NCBI GenBank assembly: GCA_017544525.1
Contig: JAFYEA010000002.1
Coordinates: 1 to 58,072 of the forward strand
Length of the DNA: 58,072 nt
Direction: 5' to 3'
Origin: Bacilli bacterium
GTDB taxonomy: Bacteria; Bacillota_I; Bacilli_A; RF39; UBA660
Shown here: in pieces, positions 33,885 to 42,539 of the stretch
How positions within the stretch are numbered: the stretch's first letter is position 1
Layout: the number at the start of each line of letters is the position of its first letter
Made by a program: the position numbers and the translations under genes
Notes under the pieces: model-generated
Told to the model about the DNA's origin: nothing
Databases searched by the model: none
The model's input: the letters and a program-made list of their open reading frames with translations, nothing else

Positions 33885-35774
33885 TTGTTTCAAACAAAAC
33901 AAAATAATAGAATTAAGTATTTATTCTTCTTTTCGCTATTAATTTTTTTATTTGTGATTATTAAAATATTTTATATACAAGTAATAGAATATAAGAAACT
34001 TAATAAACTTGCTAATGATTTATGGAGTAGAAATCTAACAGTAAGTGCTGATAGAGGAAAAATACTTGATAGAAATGGAAAAATAATAGTAGATAATATA
34101 ACAACAGTAGGTTTGTATATTGTTCCTTCTCAAATAAAAGATAAAAAAACTGTAAGCGAAAACCTTAGTAAGATATTAAATGTTTCATATGATGAAATGT
34201 ATAAACATATATCTAAAAAAACTGTAGTTGAAAGAGTTCATCCAGAAGGAAGAAATTTATCATTTGAAATTGCTGAAAAAATTAACAATCTAAAATACGA
34301 TGGAATCTATTTGCTTAAAGAAAGCAAAAGAAATTATTTATATAACAATGTATTATCGCATATAATTGGTTTTACTGGAATTGATAATCAAGGATTAAGT
34401 GGTTTAGAACTTAAATATGATAAATTATTGACAGGTAAAAATGGTAACATCAAATACTATAGTGATGGTAAAGGAAAAAGACTAAATATTCCCGAAATAT
34501 ATGAAGAACCTATAAATGGAGATGATTTATATTTAACAATAGATTTAGATGTTCAATTATCATTAGAAAACGAATTAAAAAATGCTTATGAAAAATATAA
34601 AGCAGAGGGCGCTATAGGAATAGTAATGAAAGCGAAAACTGGAGAAATATTAGCTATGAGTTCATACCCATCTTTTGATCCTAATAATTATAAAAAATAT
34701 AGTGAAGAAATTATTAATAGAAATCTAGCAATATGGTCAAACTATGAACCAGGATCCACTTTTAAAATCGTTACTCTAGCTGCTTCTATAAACGAGAAAA
34801 AAGTTAATATATTTGAAGATAAATACTTTGATACAGGAAAAATCAAAGTGGCTAACTCTACTCTTCATTGTTGGAAAAGAAAAGGACATGGAATTCAAAC
34901 TTTTTTGCAAGTAGTAGAAAATTCTTGTAACCCAGGATTTGTAGTATTAGGACAAAGATTAGGTAAAGAAAAACTATTTAAATATATTACTGATTTAGGA
35001 TTTGGTAAAAAAACAGGTATTGATTTAAATGGTGAAGCAACAGGAATATTATTTGATATGAATAAAATTGGTCCAGTAGAACTAGCTACTTCATCATTCG
35101 GGCAAGGAATTAGTGTAACTGCTATTCAACAAGTAACTGCAGTTAGCGCTATTATTAATGGCGGCACATTATATAAACCATTTGTAGTATTAAAAGAAGG
35201 AGAAAAATATAATAATCCATTAGTAAAAAAAGAAAACATAGTTACTAAAGAAACAAGTAATCTAGTTAGATATGCTTTAGAAAGCGTTGTTGCTAATGGA
35301 AGCGGAAGAAATGCTTATATAGAAAAATATAGAATTGGGGGAAAAACAGGTACAGCGCAAAAAGTCGGACCTAATGGAAAGTATATGAGTGGTAACTACA
35401 TTCTTTCATTTATTGGTTTTTTAAATTCAGAAAACCCAGAATATGTTATATATATAGCATTAGATCATCCAAAAGGAGTAACTCAGTATGGAGGTGTTGC
35501 AAGTGCTCCAATTGCCAAAAATGTATTAGAAGATATTATTTCCATTTATAACATAAAAGAAAGCAAAGAAGGAATTCCAAAAGAATATAGATGGAATGAT
35601 ACTATTTATATAACTATTCCATCATTAATTGGTAAAACAAAAAAAGAAGCAAAAAGATTATTGAATGGTTTAAAAGTAGAATTCATAGGTGCAGGAGAAA
35701 AGGTAATTGACTCTTCACCCGCAGAAAATACCAGAGTAAAACAAGGTTCTACTATTAAAGTATTATTAAATTAA
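33885..35774 (+). CDS. Class B penicillin-binding protein with one PASTA domain (SpoVD/PBP2B type)
   Basis: A 629-residue peptidoglycan transpeptidase anchored by a helix at about 12-30. The dimerisation domain begins with ADRGKILDRNGK. Catalytic motifs are STFK (291-294), SCN (347-349) and KTG (487-489, GGKTGTAQK). A single C-terminal PASTA domain lies about 575-629 (IPSLIGKTKKEAKRLL). SpoVD of spore formers has one PASTA and PBP2B two, so this may be the spore cortex enzyme, but in a small genome it could be the division enzyme. The start is TTG at 33885, with GGTGAT five bases upstream; there is no ATG before residue 105. Confidence 0.9.
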   Translation: MFQTKQNNRIKYLFFFSLLIFLFVIIKIFYIQVIEYKKLNKLANDLWSRNLTVSADRGKILDRNGKIIVDNITTVGLYIVPSQIKDKKTVSENLSKILNVSYDEMYKHISKKTVVERVHPEGRNLSFEIAEKINNLKYDGIYLLKESKRNYLYNNVLSHIIGFTGIDNQGLSGLELKYDKLLTGKNGNIKYYSDGKGKRLNIPEIYEEPINGDDLYLTIDLDVQLSLENELKNAYEKYKAEGAIGIVMKAKTGEILAMSSYPSFDPNNYKKYSEEIINRNLAIWSNYEPGSTFKIVTLAASINEKKVNIFEDKYFDTGKIKVANSTLHCWKRKGHGIQTFLQVVENSCNPGFVVLGQRLGKEKLFKYITDLGFGKKTGIDLNGEATGILFDMNKIGPVELATSSFGQGISVTAIQQVTAVSAIINGGTLYKPFVVLKEGEKYNNPLVKKENIVTKETSNLVRYALESVVANGSGRNAYIEKYRIGGKTGTAQKVGPNGKYMSGNYILSFIGFLNSENPEYVIYIALDHPKGVTQYGGVASAPIAKNVLEDIISIYNIKESKEGIPKEYRWNDTIYITIPSLIGKTKKEAKRLLNGLKVEFIGAGEKVIDSSPAENTRVKQGSTIKVLLN

Positions 35775-35780
35775 TAATAG

Positions 35781-35810
35781 TTGTTTACAAAAATTTGTTT
35801 GTATGATAAT
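35781..35810 (+). promoter_or_regulatory. lexA promoter with possible autoregulatory operator
   Basis: TTGTTT and GATAAT are 18 bases apart, upstream of lexA. The spacer holds ACAAA-AA-TTTGT, and a longer TACAAA...TTTGTA arrangement. It does not match the Bacillus GAAC(N4)GTTC LexA box. The promoter is plausible; the operator is an inference from position and symmetry. Confidence 0.4.
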
Positions 35811-35833
35811 ATTATATTAGGAAGTGATGAAAA

Positions 35834-36451
35834 ATGGAAAAACTAACTAATAAACAAGAAGAAATATTAAAAGAAATTAAAAAGTTTATTGCTGATAAAG
35901 GATATGCTCCTACTATAAGAGAATTATGTAAAATTTGTAATCTTAGCAGTACAGCAACCATGTTTGTTCACTTAAAAAATTTAACTAATAAAGGATATAT
36001 TAGTCAAACAGAAAGTAAATTTAGAACAATTGAACTAAATGTACCTAATGAATATGATAAAAAAGAAGAAAATGTTGCTATGGTTCCCCTACTTGGTAAA
36101 GTTGCTGCTGGAAATCCAATTGAAGCAATTGAAAATCCAAATGAATTCTTTAGTTTACCTAAAGATTTAATTCCAAATAATACTGAAGTATTTACTTTAG
36201 AAGTAAATGGGGAAAGCATGATAAATGCTGGTATATTAGATAACGATATTGTTATTGTTAAAAAACAACCAAATGCTAACAATGGTGAAATAGTTGTAGC
36301 AATGACTAATGATAATGAAGTTACATTAAAAAGGTTTTATAAAGAAAAAGATCATATTAGATTGCAACCCGAAAATGATTACTTAGAACCTATAATATTA
36401 AACAGTGTAACTATTCTTGGTAAAGCAATTGGTCTTTATAGAAAAATATAA
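35834..36451 (+). CDS. lexA: LexA SOS repressor
   Basis: A 205-residue repressor. The winged helix DNA-binding domain is residues 1-68 (GYAPTIRELCKICNLSSTATM). The autocleavage site is Ala92-Gly93 in KVAAGNP. The S24 peptidase dyad is Ser128 (NGESMINAG) and Lys166 (VTLKRF). It should repress DNA-damage genes until RecA filaments stimulate self-cleavage. It is on the plus strand after the PBP gene, 60 bases away, with its own promoter. Confidence 0.96.
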   Translation: MEKLTNKQEEILKEIKKFIADKGYAPTIRELCKICNLSSTATMFVHLKNLTNKGYISQTESKFRTIELNVPNEYDKKEENVAMVPLLGKVAAGNPIEAIENPNEFFSLPKDLIPNNTEVFTLEVNGESMINAGILDNDIVIVKKQPNANNGEIVVAMTNDNEVTLKRFYKEKDHIRLQPENDYLEPIILNSVTILGKAIGLYRKI

Positions 36452-36477
36452 AAAGCTTAATGTAATATTAAGCTTTT
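36451..36477. terminator. Bidirectional terminator between lexA and a convergent gene
   Basis: AAAAGCTTAA and TTAAGCTTTT form a 10-bp stem with a seven-base loop. T-rich runs flank it on both strands (TGTTTTT and TTTATATTTTT). It serves lexA and the facing gene. Confidence 0.75.
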
Positions 36478-36942
36478 GTTTTTACTATGTTGATTAACAT
36501 AATCATCACATTGATAATAATCAATTACAACTTTTAAATTTGGATATAATCTTAGGATTATATCTTTTTCTTCTTCTGTTAATTTTATTAAACTAGCAAG
36601 TCTTTTTACTCTATCAGAATTCTTGCTATTAATTATTTCATTAAAATATTCAATTCTAGGTATTATTCTAATTATTTTCATTATAGTAGCTGCATGTAAA
36701 TCATAAAAACCATAATATTCGTCATCTCTAGTTATTATTTCTCCGCCACACTCAACTTCTGTCATATCAATATCAGAATCAAAATATTCAATAAATCTTA
36801 AAGTGTCTTCTGGCCTATCACAAAAATGAAATCCATTTTTACTATATTCTAATTCTCCTATTAGATAATATATTTTTCCTATTTCATATGCAGTTCCATA
36901 TTGATTAATAAGACCCTTATCCAAAACCTTATATCCCCTCAT
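36457..36942 (-). CDS. Small protein resembling DUF7666
   Basis: A 161-residue soluble protein. The first half (GYKVLDKGLINQYGTAYEIG, then NGFHFCDRPEDTLRFI) has the arrangement of DUF7666: a short opening strand, a G-K-Y-like turn, then GFH.C..P...  It is common in phages and gut bacteria and of unknown function. The C-terminal helix region (RVKRLASLIKLTEEEKDIIL) adds a charged tail. It is preceded closely by the rhomboid gene (8 bases), so the two are co-transcribed. The family match is by eye. Confidence 0.55.
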   Translation of the reverse strand: MRGYKVLDKGLINQYGTAYEIGKIYYLIGELEYSKNGFHFCDRPEDTLRFIEYFDSDIDMTEVECGGEIITRDDEYYGFYDLHAATIMKIIRIIPRIEYFNEIINSKNSDRVKRLASLIKLTEEEKDIILRLYPNLKVVIDYYQCDDYVNQHSKNKSLILH

Positions 36943-36950
36943 AATAACCC

Positions 36951-38087
36951 CTATCTAGTAAATAATAAATAAATCATAAATACAAATAATAATATTAATA
37001 CTATTACTCCATTTATTTCATCACTTTTTCTTCCTTTATCCCCTATTCCTAAAGCCATAGATATTAAAATCCCACCAATTAAACCACCAACGTGTGCTGA
37101 CAAATCTATACTCTTAAGCATTACACTAATAACTAAGTTTAATACTATTACTGGTAGAACTTGACTTCTTAATAAACCTTGTAATGTTGCTCTATAATAA
37201 TATGTGAAATAAGCAACACTTCCAAGTAATCCAAATATTGCTCCACTAGCGCCTAAACTATATGTATTAGGTCCCATAAATACAGCCGAGAACAGACTTC
37301 CAAGTAAACCACTTATTAAATATATAAATAAATATTTTGTCTTACCATAGTATTTTTCAACTTGTGGCCCTATTACATATAATGCATACATATTAAATGC
37401 CAAATGATATATATTAGCATGTAAGAACATACAAGTTAATAATCTATAATATTCTCCTTGCTTTACTAATTCTCTAACATTAGAAAAATTAAATGTTATA
37501 TTTCCAGTTTTATCATATAGTGTTAAAAATAAATAAATCATTACATTTAAAACAATTAGTATATATGTAACTACTGGTTTTTTTGGACTAAAAATTCTAG
37601 CAAGTTTCTTTTCATTTTTGATTGTCTTTTCATTCATATCTTCAGTAAGTTTAAAGAATTCTACTGGATCCATCTTATCAGTTAACATTGCTTGTTTAAC
37701 TTTTGGAAACAATTCACTCACAACTCTATTTCTCTTAAAATCATTTATTTGATCTACTTTAATTGTTTCGATATTCTTCTCTTCTAACACTTTAACATTA
37801 TCTCCAGTATCAAGAAGTAAATTTAACATATTCATATTAAATGATAATGTACTCTTTTTAATACTTTTCATAATACTTTTTGCTTTGTATGTATCAGCCT
37901 TTAACTGTTCATTATTATGTATATAATTATTATTAATACGAATTAGTTTTAAATCTTTTTCCATATTTTCAAGCCATATTTCATTATCAAGACCATTTAT
38001 TATTACTGGTTTATAATCTTCTTCAGTTATAAAATAATGCAATATTTTTAAAACTATATCATCTTTTTTATCAATCTTAATATTCAT
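36951..38087 (-). CDS. Rhomboid family intramembrane serine protease
   Basis: A 378-residue protein. Residues 1-165 are cytoplasmic. Membrane segments begin near 172. The catalytic Ser281 lies in GASGAIFG and the partner His332 in SAHVGG. FLHANIYHLAFNMYAL (222-237) provides the conserved HxxxN region. It should cleave transmembrane helices of unknown substrates. The N-terminal extension is longer than in minimal GlpG proteins and resembles the soluble domain of B. subtilis GluP in position, without clear TPR units. Confidence 0.9.
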   Translation of the reverse strand: MNIKIDKKDDIVLKILHYFITEEDYKPVIINGLDNEIWLENMEKDLKLIRINNNYIHNNEQLKADTYKAKSIMKSIKKSTLSFNMNMLNLLLDTGDNVKVLEEKNIETIKVDQINDFKRNRVVSELFPKVKQAMLTDKMDPVEFFKLTEDMNEKTIKNEKKLARIFSPKKPVVTYILIVLNVMIYLFLTLYDKTGNITFNFSNVRELVKQGEYYRLLTCMFLHANIYHLAFNMYALYVIGPQVEKYYGKTKYLFIYLISGLLGSLFSAVFMGPNTYSLGASGAIFGLLGSVAYFTYYYRATLQGLLRSQVLPVIVLNLVISVMLKSIDLSAHVGGLIGGILISMALGIGDKGRKSDEINGVIVLILLFVFMIYLLFTR

Positions 38088-38143
38088 TTTTTTATTCCTT
38101 TCAATAATATTATTTTACTATTAAACATATATTTAGTAAAGAG

Positions 38144-38620
38144 GTGTTAATTATAAAGACACATTTAAAAGATATATTATTATTTATATTTATATTATTT
38201 ATATGGTTATTTAGTGGATTATTTTTTAAGGTGGATTTGGATTTTTATACAATATTAAAATTACCAATATTTACTTTACCTAATAAAATAATTAGTATCC
38301 TCTGGTTTATTGTTTATATATTAATAACGATTAGTGTTTTTATGGTATCAAAAAGAACAAAAATAATAAGTAATAACGACTACTTCTATATGCTTATAAC
38401 TAACTATCTTTCTAATCAATTATTTATGTTTTTCTTTTTTAAATTAATGAGTCCTTTTTTAGGTTTTATTATCACAACCATAACAACTCTTTCATCTTTT
38501 TTCCTATACTTAGAAACTAAAAAGATATCAAAGCAATCTTCATATTTTTTGATACCTTATATTATTTATAGTTCCTATTCATTTATTTTAATGACAGCTA
38601 TTTATTTTATGAATTTTTAA
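38144..38620 (+). CDS. TspO/MBR family membrane protein, start codon uncertain
   Basis: About 155 residues with five hydrophobic helices. The spacing of LPIFTLPNKIISILWFIVY, then NYLSNQLFMFFFFKL and a last pair of helices, fits TspO proteins, which bind porphyrins or other ligands. There is no upstream ATG. The frame can begin at GTG 38144, but that codon is part of the only ribosome site (AGAGGTG). Non-AUG codons ATT (38150) or ATA (38153) sit at the normal distance. It is divergent from the rhomboid gene and its end overlaps the rluD-family gene by 14 bases, tail to tail. Confidence 0.65.
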   Translation: MLIIKTHLKDILLFIFILFIWLFSGLFFKVDLDFYTILKLPIFTLPNKIISILWFIVYILITISVFMVSKRTKIISNNDYFYMLITNYLSNQLFMFFFFKLMSPFLGFIITTITTLSSFFLYLETKKISKQSSYFLIPYIIYSSYSFILMTAIYFMNF

Positions 38621-39506
38621 ACATATCTAATATCTCGTTAAATTCTTTATCTGGTTCTTTAGTAAACTCTAGAAATTTATGTATAATAGGATGATTAAAT
38701 CCTAAATAATATGCATGTAATATTTGACCATAATTATTAATTATTTTCCTTTTTCCATATACTGGATCATTAACAATTGGATGACCAATATATTCCATAT
38801 GAACCCTAATTTGATGAGTTCTTCCTGTTTCAAGAATTAATTCTAATAAAGTCGCATTTTTATATCTTTCAAGAACAGTAAAATTAGTTACTGCATTCTT
38901 ACTGTTCTCATCAGTCACACACATCTTTTTTCTATCTATTTTACTCCTACCAATCGGAGCGTTTATTTTACCCTTAGTATTTTCTATTATTCCATGAACT
39001 AATGCAATATATTTTCTTTTAATTCTTTTGTTTTTAAAATCATCGGAAAGAATTCTATGTGCTTCATTAGTTTTAGCAATTAATAATATCCCAGAAGTAT
39101 CTTTATCTATTCTATGAACTATACCGCATCTTTCACTACCGCCTTCATCTGATAATTCATCAGTTAAACTCATTAACGCATTCACTAAAGTATGTGAATA
39201 ATTACCATTTCCTGGATGAACTACCATACCACTTTTCTTATTAACAACCATAATGTAATCATCTTCATATAATACTTCCACCGGTATATCTTCTGCTTTA
39301 ATGCTTGTATCAACTTTTAAATCATTAATAGTAATAACATCGCTTTCTCTTAAACTAAATCCACTTTTAACTGTTTTGCCATTTACAAGAATATTACCAT
39401 TTTTAATATTTTTATTTATGAAGTTTCTACTTTCGTTTAATAACTCAGTTAAATAAACATCTAATCTTTTAGAACTATCTTCACTACTAACTATTACTTC
39501 TTTCAT
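38607..39506 (-). CDS. RluA/RluD-family rRNA pseudouridine synthase
   Basis: A 299-residue enzyme. An S4 RNA-binding domain covers about 14-70 (RLDVYLTELL, NGNILVNGKTVKSG). The catalytic domain has the Asp134 motif HRIDKDTSGIL and the later GRTHQIRVHM. It follows lspA, the same order as lspA-ylyB/rluD in Bacillus. ATG 39506 is selected because AGGTGAT precedes it; a GTG nine bases upstream overlaps that site. It overlaps lspA by 20 bases. Confidence 0.93.
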   Translation of the reverse strand: MKEVIVSSEDSSKRLDVYLTELLNESRNFINKNIKNGNILVNGKTVKSGFSLRESDVITINDLKVDTSIKAEDIPVEVLYEDDYIMVVNKKSGMVVHPGNGNYSHTLVNALMSLTDELSDEGGSERCGIVHRIDKDTSGILLIAKTNEAHRILSDDFKNKRIKRKYIALVHGIIENTKGKINAPIGRSKIDRKKMCVTDENSKNAVTNFTVLERYKNATLLELILETGRTHQIRVHMEYIGHPIVNDPVYGKRKIINNYGQILHAYYLGFNHPIIHKFLEFTKEPDKEFNEILDMFKNS

Positions 39507-39960
39507 TTTTATCACCTATTAAATCAATAACATATAAAACAATACCGATTGTAATCAATATATCAGCAATATTAAATATTGCCATTTCTTTATTAAAAAT
39601 TGTAAATGAAATAAAATCAACTACATAACCTCTAAATATTCTATCAATTAAATTACCCAACGCACCACCAATTATCATAATTGAACTTACCAAGAATAAT
39701 TTACTTTTATTATATTTAATAAATTCATATAATAAATACCCTATTATTAAAATGGTTAATAATATAATTATGATTCTATATCCACTTAACAAACCAAAAG
39801 AAATTCCAGTATTTTTAATACAAGAAAACTTAAAAAAACCATCAATTATCATTTTAGAATTACCTATTCCTAATAATTTGACAATTAAGGACTTAGATAA
39901 TTGATCAATAATAATTAATAATCCTATTAAAATACTAAATACTATATATTTCTTTTTCAT
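39487..39960 (-). CDS. lspA: Lipoprotein signal peptidase
   Basis: A 157-residue membrane aspartyl protease with four transmembrane helices that removes signal peptides from diacylated prolipoproteins. The catalytic Asp residues are Asp115 (YVVDFISF) and Asp133 (FNIADI). ALGNLIDRI at 100-108 and KNTGISFGLL are also typical. Substrates in this window include the cyclophilin lipoprotein. Confidence 0.95.
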   Translation of the reverse strand: MKKKYIVFSILIGLLIIIDQLSKSLIVKLLGIGNSKMIIDGFFKFSCIKNTGISFGLLSGYRIIIILLTILIIGYLLYEFIKYNKSKLFLVSSIMIIGGALGNLIDRIFRGYVVDFISFTIFNKEMAIFNIADILITIGIVLYVIDLIGDKNERSNS

Positions 39961-39981
39961 AATAATATTCTATCAAATTTT

Positions 39982-40212
39982 TTATGATATATCTATTAGT
40001 ATTACATCTTCTCCCAATTTTTTTATTTGAGAAAAATTGATAGTTATTTCTTCTGTGGTAGAAAATAGATTTCTAACAAAATGAGCTTTCTCAATAACAA
40101 AATGAACCATATATCCACTTTTAGCATCAAATTCAACATCTATTATCTTACCTATTTTTTTACCATCTCTAATACTAACAATATCTTTTCTTTGTAACTC
40201 TGATAGTTTCAT
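39982..40212 (-). CDS. YlmC/YmxH-family PRC-barrel protein
   Basis: A 76-residue protein: MKLSELQRKDIVSIRDGKKI followed by GKIIDVEFDAKSGY is the hallmark of this PRC-barrel family. In B. subtilis ylmC lies shortly after sigG, and the homologue is often in sporulation gene neighbourhoods. Here it follows sigG by 11 bases. Its molecular role is not established. Confidence 0.88.
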   Translation of the reverse strand: MKLSELQRKDIVSIRDGKKIGKIIDVEFDAKSGYMVHFVIEKAHFVRNLFSTTEEITINFSQIKKLGEDVILIDIS

Positions 40213-40223
40213 ATTAAATTATA

Positions 40224-40994
40224 TTATAATATTAATTTTTTAACACTATTTAAAGCACTATTTTCTATTCTGGACACTTGTGCTTGACTGATATTTAAAC
40301 CACTTGCTATCTCGGCTTGTGATAATCCATATATATATCTTCTATTTAATATCTCTCTTTCTCTTTCACTTAGTTTTGATAATGCTTCTTTTAAACTTAA
40401 TAACAAGTCTAAATCTTTTTTAGTTTTATCTTCCAGTTGATCAATTAAATATATAGTATCACCATTATCACTATATATCGGATCAAATATACTAATAGGT
40501 TCGTTTAAAGAATTTAGAATATTTGATAATTCATACTCATTAATATTAAACTCTTCACATACTTCTTTATCACTAGGATATCTATAATTATCTAATAAAT
40601 ATTTTTCTCTATAGTTAATTATTTTATATGATAACTCTTTAATACCTCTTGATATTCTCATTTGACTGTTATCCCTAATATACCTTTTAATTTCTCCATC
40701 TATCATTAATACAGCATAGGTACTAAATCTAACACCAAAAGATAAATCAAAATTATCAATTGCTTTTATTAGTCCAATTACACCAATTTGGAATAAATCA
40801 TCTAAATTATCACATTTATTTTGGTATTTTTTTATAATTGATAAAACTAATTTTAGATTTCCTTCTATCAATTTGGTTTTTGAATTCTTATCCCCTTTTT
40901 CCAATCTTAAAAATAAATCATTCATTTCACTACTTGATAAAACAGATAGATTATTAGTATCTATCCCATTAATTTCTACTTTATTTTTTGCCAT
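40224..40994 (-). CDS. sigG: Forespore sigma factor SigG
   Basis: A 256-residue SigB/F/G-type sigma factor. The N-terminus MAKNKVEINGIDTNNLSVLS is diagnostic of SigG, which directs late forespore genes such as SASPs and spoIVB. Region 2 (NLDDLFQIGVIGLIKAIDNF and FSTYAVLMIDGEIKRYIRDN) and region 4 (LSEREREILNRRY, SQAEIASGLNISQAQVSRIE) are complete. ATG 40994 is preferred; AAAGGA precedes it. That ribosome site lies inside a strong hairpin, suggesting tight translational or read-through control. Followed by ylmC-lspA-rluD family. Confidence 0.95.
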   Translation of the reverse strand: MAKNKVEINGIDTNNLSVLSSSEMNDLFLRLEKGDKNSKTKLIEGNLKLVLSIIKKYQNKCDNLDDLFQIGVIGLIKAIDNFDLSFGVRFSTYAVLMIDGEIKRYIRDNSQMRISRGIKELSYKIINYREKYLLDNYRYPSDKEVCEEFNINEYELSNILNSLNEPISIFDPIYSDNGDTIYLIDQLEDKTKKDLDLLLSLKEALSKLSEREREILNRRYIYGLSQAEIASGLNISQAQVSRIENSALNSVKKLIL

Positions 40995-41027
40995 AAAAAA
41001 TCCTTTCAAATATATATTGAAAGGATT
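40995..41027 (-). promoter_or_regulatory. Terminator-like hairpin that sequesters the sigG ribosome site
   Basis: On the minus strand AATCCTTTCAA and TTGAAAGGATT form an 11-bp stem (41027-41017 with 41009-40999), followed by TTTT running straight into the sigG ATG. The right arm contains AAAGGA, the only ribosome site for sigG. It could terminate transcripts of the upstream genes or block sigG translation on read-through mRNA. A translation-reducing leader hairpin has been reported for B. subtilis sigG. Confidence 0.75.
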
Positions 41028-41036
41028 CATTTATTT

Positions 41037-41276
41037 TTATTCAATTTTAATATTCTTAGCTAAAACTTCAATTATTTCTTTATCGGTTACTACTTGAACT
41101 TCTAACTCTTCTCCATCAACTTTTTCAAGAAAAACAAATTGATTAGTAAAATCTTCTCCATCAGGTGTTAATTCAGCACCTAGAAAATAAGTTTTACCTT
41201 TATATACTGCTTGTCTTAAAACAAAATATCTAGTATTATCTTCAAGTCTTAATACTTGATTTGTTAAATTTTCCAT
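41037..41276 (-). CDS. DUF1292-like small protein
   Basis: A 79-residue acidic protein: opening strand (QVLRLEDNTRYFVLRQAVY), a turn with GKTYFLGAEL, then an acidic VFLEKVDGEEL and the C-terminal VVTDKEIIEVLAKNI. This order fits DUF1292 (YrzB-like) proteins, usually found near rRNA/RNase or cell-division genes, with unknown role. AGGAGG precedes the ATG. It is the last gene before the sigG hairpin. Confidence 0.7.
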   Translation of the reverse strand: MENLTNQVLRLEDNTRYFVLRQAVYKGKTYFLGAELTPDGEDFTNQFVFLEKVDGEELEVQVVTDKEIIEVLAKNIKIE

Positions 41277-41295
41277 TCTTTTTTCCTCCTAAATA

Positions 41296-42534
41296 TTAAT
41301 GGCGACCTTGACCTTTATTAAAGAAATTTTCCCAATCAAGCTCATCTGCTGCTTCCTGTAGTGCTGCTTCATCATCACTCAATGATTGAGAAGGTGTTGG
41401 TGTTGGTGTGGGAATAGTATAACTACTAGCTTCTAAATCACGATATGTAATAATAATTAATCCGGCAGCATTCTTAGGGAATACATGTCTTTCAACAAAT
41501 ATAACGCCATCTTTACTATGGTAATAAACACTTCCATCTCCGTGAATTTCAATTCCTGTTCCTTCATCATAAACATACTCTTCAAAATTTAATACACAAA
41601 CTTGATCATCAAGTGAGTGAGTTGGTACAGGCATTGGTGTTGCAGTAGGCGTTGGTGTCGGAACTGGTGTTGGTGCTGGTGTCGGAACAGGTGTTGGAAC
41701 AGGTGTTGGAACTGGTGTTGGTGCAGGAGTTACAGGTGTTGGAGTAACAAATGGAGTTTCAGGTCTTTGAAAATCATCCTCATTATATAATTGTTGATTT
41801 TGTTCAATCATTTGAGCTATCAAAGCTTCTACATCTGGTGCTGGTGTTGGTGTTGGTGTTGGAACTGCAGGTACAACTGTTTCATCTTGAGGATGAATAA
41901 TTTGATCAATAACACTTGGTTGTTGTTCACTTGGTGTTACGATTTCAGCATCACTATTTTGTTGTACTCTCTTTTCAACGATAGTTCCTACTCCAATAAT
42001 TCCGGCGCCTACAAGTACCATTGCTAAAAAAGCTTTTGCTGCTTGTCCAACATCTTCTAATTTATTCCAATGACTACTTCTAGGAGGTTCAACTGTTGCT
42101 CTACTACGTCCTCTTGGAGTTATAGGTCTTTCTACTTCCTCTTCCTCCTCTTCTTCATCTTCTTCATCATCTGATTCTTCAGTATGATCTCTATCTTCTA
42201 ATCTACCAGGCATTCTTGTAAGTGGAGTTTCTTCCTCTTCTTCATCAGAAGTGTCAGTTCCCGTTATTGTAGCAAGTCCTTCCATCAATCTATCTCCAGC
42301 ATCACCACTATGAGTTGCTCCACCTAATCCAGTTGGCATTTCTATACGTGCTGGTGATTCAGTATCTCTTGTTCCTAGAGGACTTGGCATTTCAACAACT
42401 GTTTCTGGTTTTCTCTTTTCTTCAAGTTCTCTTAACATTTCTTGTCTTTTACGTTCAAGATCTGCCTCATATTCAGCTTTTGCTTTTTCAAATTGAGCAT
42501 TAATCTCAGCTTTTATTTTTTCATAATCATCCAT
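41296..42534 (-). CDS. Single-pass membrane protein with acidic and Pro-Thr-rich regions
   Basis: A 412-residue protein of low complexity. Residues 1-42 are a charged coiled coil. A very acidic tract with 8 or more consecutive Asp/Glu lies at 117-134. One membrane helix spans about 167-187 (AKAFLAMVLVGAGIIGVGTI). Beyond it come Pro-Thr-Pro repeats at about 222-233 and 260-307, and a small beta domain near 310-370 (IEIHGDGSVYYHSKDGVIF). The C-terminus is acidic. The arrangement suggests a cytoplasmic coiled coil linked through the membrane to a stiff wall-spanning stalk. No known family recognised. Its neighbour is another membrane-anchored surface protein. Confidence 0.72.
   Translation of the reverse strand: MDDYEKIKAEINAQFEKAKAEYEADLERKRQEMLRELEEKRKPETVVEMPSPLGTRDTESPARIEMPTGLGGATHSGDAGDRLMEGLATITGTDTSDEEEEETPLTRMPGRLEDRDHTEESDDEEDEEEEEEEVERPITPRGRSRATVEPPRSSHWNKLEDVGQAAKAFLAMVLVGAGIIGVGTIVEKRVQQNSDAEIVTPSEQQPSVIDQIIHPQDETVVPAVPTPTPTPAPDVEALIAQMIEQNQQLYNEDDFQRPETPFVTPTPVTPAPTPVPTPVPTPVPTPAPTPVPTPTPTATPMPVPTHSLDDQVCVLNFEEYVYDEGTGIEIHGDGSVYYHSKDGVIFVERHVFPKNAAGLIIITYRDLEASSYTIPTPTPTPSQSLSDDEAALQEAADELDWENFFNKGQGRH
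41621..41748 (-). repeat. Short tandem repeats encoding Pro-Thr-Pro-Val/Ala units
   Basis: Repeats of 6 and 12 bp (units like ACACCTGTTCCA on the coding strand) encode alternating PT, PV and PA dipeptides. Units are multiples of three, so slippage would change stalk length without breaking the frame. Confidence 0.8.
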
Positions 42535-42539
42535 TGTTA

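Noticed and set aside
33885..35774. Pseudogene call for the penicillin-binding protein because it has no ATG near the start
   Set aside because: TTG at 33885 has a good GGTGAT site, the membrane anchor follows at once, and all catalytic motifs are intact.
41621..41748. Regular short repeats that might be read as a CRISPR-like or satellite array
   Set aside because: The units are 6-12 bases, without unique spacers, and encode Pro-Thr-Pro codons inside a clear gene. No cas genes are present.
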